Positions 46,301 to 46,954 of a stretch of 46,954 bases of DNA are shown here, in pieces. This DNA is from JBJXHB01 sp046160725 (GTDB taxonomy: Bacteria > Pseudomonadota > Gammaproteobacteria > Burkholderiales > Burkholderiaceae_C), in NCBI GenBank assembly GCA_046160725.1, contig JBJXHB010000095.1:1-46954 (forward strand). Reading direction: 5' to 3'. Position numbers and translations under genes: made by a program. The notes under the pieces were generated by a model. That model was not told the DNA's origin. It did no database searches and saw nothing but the letters and a program-made list of their open reading frames with translations. Positions within the stretch are counted from its first letter, which is position 1. Each line of letters opens with the position of its first letter.

Positions 46301-46954
46301 GCTGTGGCGAACTGACCGTGGCAGTGCCGTCCACACTGGTCGAGATCGTGCGCAGGGTGCCGGCCGCCGACGTGGCCGACGCCTATGCATCCGGAACCTA
46401 TAGGTACCAGGACCGGGTCATGCCGTTCTTCTGGCTGGCATCGCTGCTGCAAGGGACGGCCATGGGGCATGTCCAGGGCCGCACCGGGGCCGTGGTCGTG
46501 ATCCGCAGCGCGGCGCAACGGGTGGCGGTGCATGTGGACGAGGTCGTCGGCAACCAGGAAGTGGTGGTCAAGAACCTCGGGCCGCAACTGGTACGGCAGC
46601 CTGGGTTGGCCGGCATGACGCTGCTGCCCAGTGGTCTCGCGGCGTTGATCTACAACCCTGTTGCCTTGGCCACGGTCTATGGTGAGGGCGCGCGCCGCAG
46701 TGCGCTGGCCGCCATGGGTAACCGCGGGGATGAGGGGTCTGGCGCCAGTGCGGCATTGCCGCAGGCGCCGGAGCAGCCGCCTTTGATCCTGGTGGTCGAT
46801 GACTCGCTCACGGTTCGTCGGGTGACGCAGCGCCTGCTGGTCCGCGAGGGCTATCGGGTGGTGACGGCCAAGGACGGCATGGAGGGGTTGGAGAAACTCG
46901 GCGAGGAGCGTCCGGCGGTGCTGCTGTCGGATATCGAGATGCCGCGCATGGACG
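40378..46954 (+). CDS. pilL: Pil-Chp hybrid histidine kinase PilL/ChpA, 3' end cut by window edge
   Basis: CheA-type hybrid kinase controlling type IV pilus activity, open from ATG 40378 to the edge (2192 residues present). Canonical Hpt histidine boxes are seen at His758 (AFHTLKGSSRMVGL), His1146 (AHSLAGSSATVGY) and His1483 (LHTLKGGARLAGA). Two degenerate Hpt-like units occur upstream: IHQGVGALELVGL (His63) and AMRGVLSVLGM with Met499 in the histidine position. Acidic, Pro/Ala-rich linkers separate them. The kinase core has the N-box with Asn1836 (HLLRNSVVHGVE), Asp1876/1877 (FRDDGAGLDL) and GRGVGMDVV (about 1926-1934). A CheW-like domain spans about 1970-2110, then a receiver starts with Asp2141/2142 and reaches phosphoacceptor Asp2185 just before the cut. 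Confidence 0.95.
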   Translation, partial: MDASADGSGGRDLSTLAWVHDELRRSLENAHKALRRYLKEAEGASEIDGVDPSLLRQARSLIHQGVGALELVGLGDAATLLRASEAAVIRLQSRPKLLDMTAVEAIERGSFGLLDLLGRRLAGKEVPALLLFPQYRTLQQLAGAARIHPADLWPQGWQWQPLHAQPGDEPLDPAMPVVARAEREMLALMRGVDTGAARRMEALFAGLGAQAHAADATGRMAQLWRLAAAFFEGQADGLVPPDVYAKRIASRLLSLLRAGDRAEAPDRLGLDLLFFCAQAAPTPDKATGPRLAAVRSAYGLSDAVVPADYETARLGRFDPAWTAQARKRVAGAKEVWSAVAGGELMRIPGLAEQFALVGDSVQRLYPQGDVLARALQAASTQTVATGAEPAAGLAMEVATSLLYLDASLEDGDFDHPDMARRVQRLAERIDAARGGAEAGALDLWMEELYRRVSDRQTMGSVVQELRASLSEVEKQIDQYFRDPTQRALLIPVPAQLSAMRGVLSVLGMDQASQAVLRMRDDVDTLANTEVDPARAAQAGSFDRLADNLGALSFLIDMVSVQPQMAKSLFHFDADTGALRAVMGRAGRPSGFGALDVAVEPSQQLAHSIAAAAAQPDADAARLSRDLDTLALQATAADRPALADAATAARLGLDLAEGHDELRTAREQVAGALAEHLELQPPTEASPAAAPPLLRAADPAVPPSVATSAGTGLEDDEEMRGIFLEEAREVIAGAREALATLAHDHANLGEMTVVRRAFHTLKGSSRMVGLQDFGEAAWACEQLFNARLAESAGADADLQHFTARALDVLHQWADAIEQGQAGHFDSRGIVAAATVLRVENRLIPIAPAAPEPDPDKIGPSPELPVSEPEALAFEVALPDMVEAPLLLDLPEVADLDAPAVDTQALKSMVPGLPDAQDLDFTLDFGTADVSAPVTADPLALPLPPDSGVASATEAVSVAADELSFDLDLGVLEEVPVPASSPTPTLASTVADDLPLIPQVSELDQPPMPESSDAPAVEDAGMLGTAETADARDLPIVDVSMVDDATAAAAFDWLSAPADPPPLAAPLEPSVDLESVATRPAVEAPAPQTLVEDAEQYKLIGSLRIGIALFNIYLNEADELSRRLVAELGEWSHLLDRPVSDAAIALAHSLAGSSATVGYADLSQLARALEHALMRAQNRGASDGVEAALFNEAAAQIRHLLHQFAAGFLKEAPQDLIQRLMEHHLSMPLSVAPEADGATGDKHLNESVDADQDTRSGGLDDDSDPYETRPADLDALREGASWESDPIVAAADPLGPHLSDLVDDAGAVAPLQSKAPQDLSSPTVGLEDGSDAAAWANAVEQEPIATEPALEVLAPLAPDPVVEETPIAAAPVVAEALVAAAPVVAAAAVGLASVVQAMPTALADLGQPELRSFDEPVVRPAASSQADARDDDDDIDATDILDLELFPIFEEEALELVPQLQARMRDWSSRPGDAAAASACMRTLHTLKGGARLAGAMRLGEMAHRLETAIEHLLALPEVPATGVDRLVLRVDAIEAQFEALRRGPVAPAAAALAPAPAPVMAAPAEASMDVPLDLDLPDPSPAADPAMPVGRTDDAVPVSHDRPVAALAAAAAPRPVVQIDWSRFSQVGTAQAAAEVVPLPGAASSGMVRVRAGLLDRVVNHAGEVSITRSRIESDVGQLKSSVSDLSDNLDRLRSQLRDIELQAETQIASRLEAAKQAAQFDPLEMDRFTRFQELTRMMAEAVNDVATVQRGLQRTLQSTEDELAAQARLTRDLQDDLLRTRMVEFEGLSERLYRVVRQAAKESAKQVRLDIVGGAIEVDRGVLERMTGAFEHLLRNSVVHGVELPAVRQGVGKDATGTITVSVNQEGNEVGVEFRDDGAGLDLRRIEQRGRELGLLPMDGAPTEAELAALIFQSGFSTAEVVTGLAGRGVGMDVVRSEVNAMGGRIETATAAGRGTSFRLVLPLTTAVTQVVMLRCGELTVAVPSTLVEIVRRVPAADVADAYASGTYRYQDRVMPFFWLASLLQGTAMGHVQGRTGAVVVIRSAAQRVAVHVDEVVGNQEVVVKNLGPQLVRQPGLAGMTLLPSGLAALIYNPVALATVYGEGARRSALAAMGNRGDEGSGASAALPQAPEQPPLILVVDDSLTVRRVTQRLLVREGYRVVTAKDGMEGLEKLGEERPAVLLSDIEMPRMD

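Noticed and set aside
1..46954. CRISPR arrays, tRNA or rRNA genes, insertion sequences, prophage or defence islands
   Set aside because: No spaced direct repeats, cloverleaf sequences, transposase motifs or defence-gene signatures were seen. Gene order and codon usage look uniformly chromosomal.

Overview
The window is a gene-dense, very GC-rich stretch of bacterial chromosome. Protein content and gene order (rnb-tonB-aroE-mtgA, accB-accC-prmA-DUF3426-PfkB kinase, hemL-thiD-rubredoxin-pilG-pilH-pilI-pilJ-pilL, rimI next to a family 4 uracil-DNA glycosylase) point to a betaproteobacterium of the order Burkholderiales, probably from the Leptothrix/Rubrivivax side. The order-level placement is inferred from family knowledge and synteny. 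No tRNA, rRNA, CRISPR array, prophage or insertion sequence was seen. The only long gene-free stretch is 23940-24288.

Layout. 1-2957 (+): the end of purK, tsaC/sua5 (t6A tRNA modification) and a degenerate SGNH-like lipoprotein. 3010-4512 (-): dacB (PBP4). 4624-7465 (+): tsaB, rimI, uracil-DNA glycosylase and a PAS-only protein. 7506-8870 (-) glmU and 8869-9762 (+) a DUF6279 lipoprotein are divergent, and their start codons share the bases CATG. 9797-11431 (-): ttcA followed by a DUF4136 lipoprotein. 11519-12827 (+): a MidA/NDUFAF7-like methyltransferase and a DUF2905 membrane protein. 12862-18160 (-) is one tight operon-like run, in transcription order GST-like protein, slt, NDUFA9-like NAD(P)-binding protein, cca and a small zinc-ribbon membrane protein. 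18338-18931 (+): 5-formyl-THF cyclo-ligase.

18964-32936 lies almost wholly on the minus strand. It holds a PfkB kinase, a DUF3426 protein, prmA, accC, accB, a TlpA thioredoxin, a conserved hypothetical, mtgA, aroE, a TonB-like protein, an RNB ribonuclease, an SDR reductase, a YqiA-like hydrolase and mpl. 32995-33888 (+) carries a small membrane protein and a DUF6152 exported protein. 33933-36189 (-) carries hemL and thiD. From 36354 to the right edge (+) runs rubredoxin-pilG-pilH-pilI-pilJ-pilL, the Pil-Chp chemosensory system that controls type IV pilus motility; pilL is cut by the window edge inside its receiver domain.

Most of the genes are housekeeping: cell wall (dacB, glmU, slt, mtgA, mpl), tRNA maturation and modification (tsaC, tsaB, ttcA, cca), ribosomal protein modification (rimI, prmA), fatty acid initiation (accB, accC), and cofactors and shikimate (hemL, thiD, fau, aroE). 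I found no convincing undescribed multi-gene system. The best leads are non-coding: a 159-bp element with inverted termini between accB and accC, the overlapping divergent starts of glmU, a promoter-centred inverted repeat between thiD and rubredoxin, a recurring -10 box 6-8 nt before the ATG that suggests leaderless mRNAs, and a (GGGGGC)4 tract at the start of the YqiA-like gene. Protein oddities are an inactive-looking HD domain in Cca, a GDSL-like lipoprotein without the expected catalytic residues, and a PilL with only three canonical Hpt histidine boxes plus two degenerate ones.
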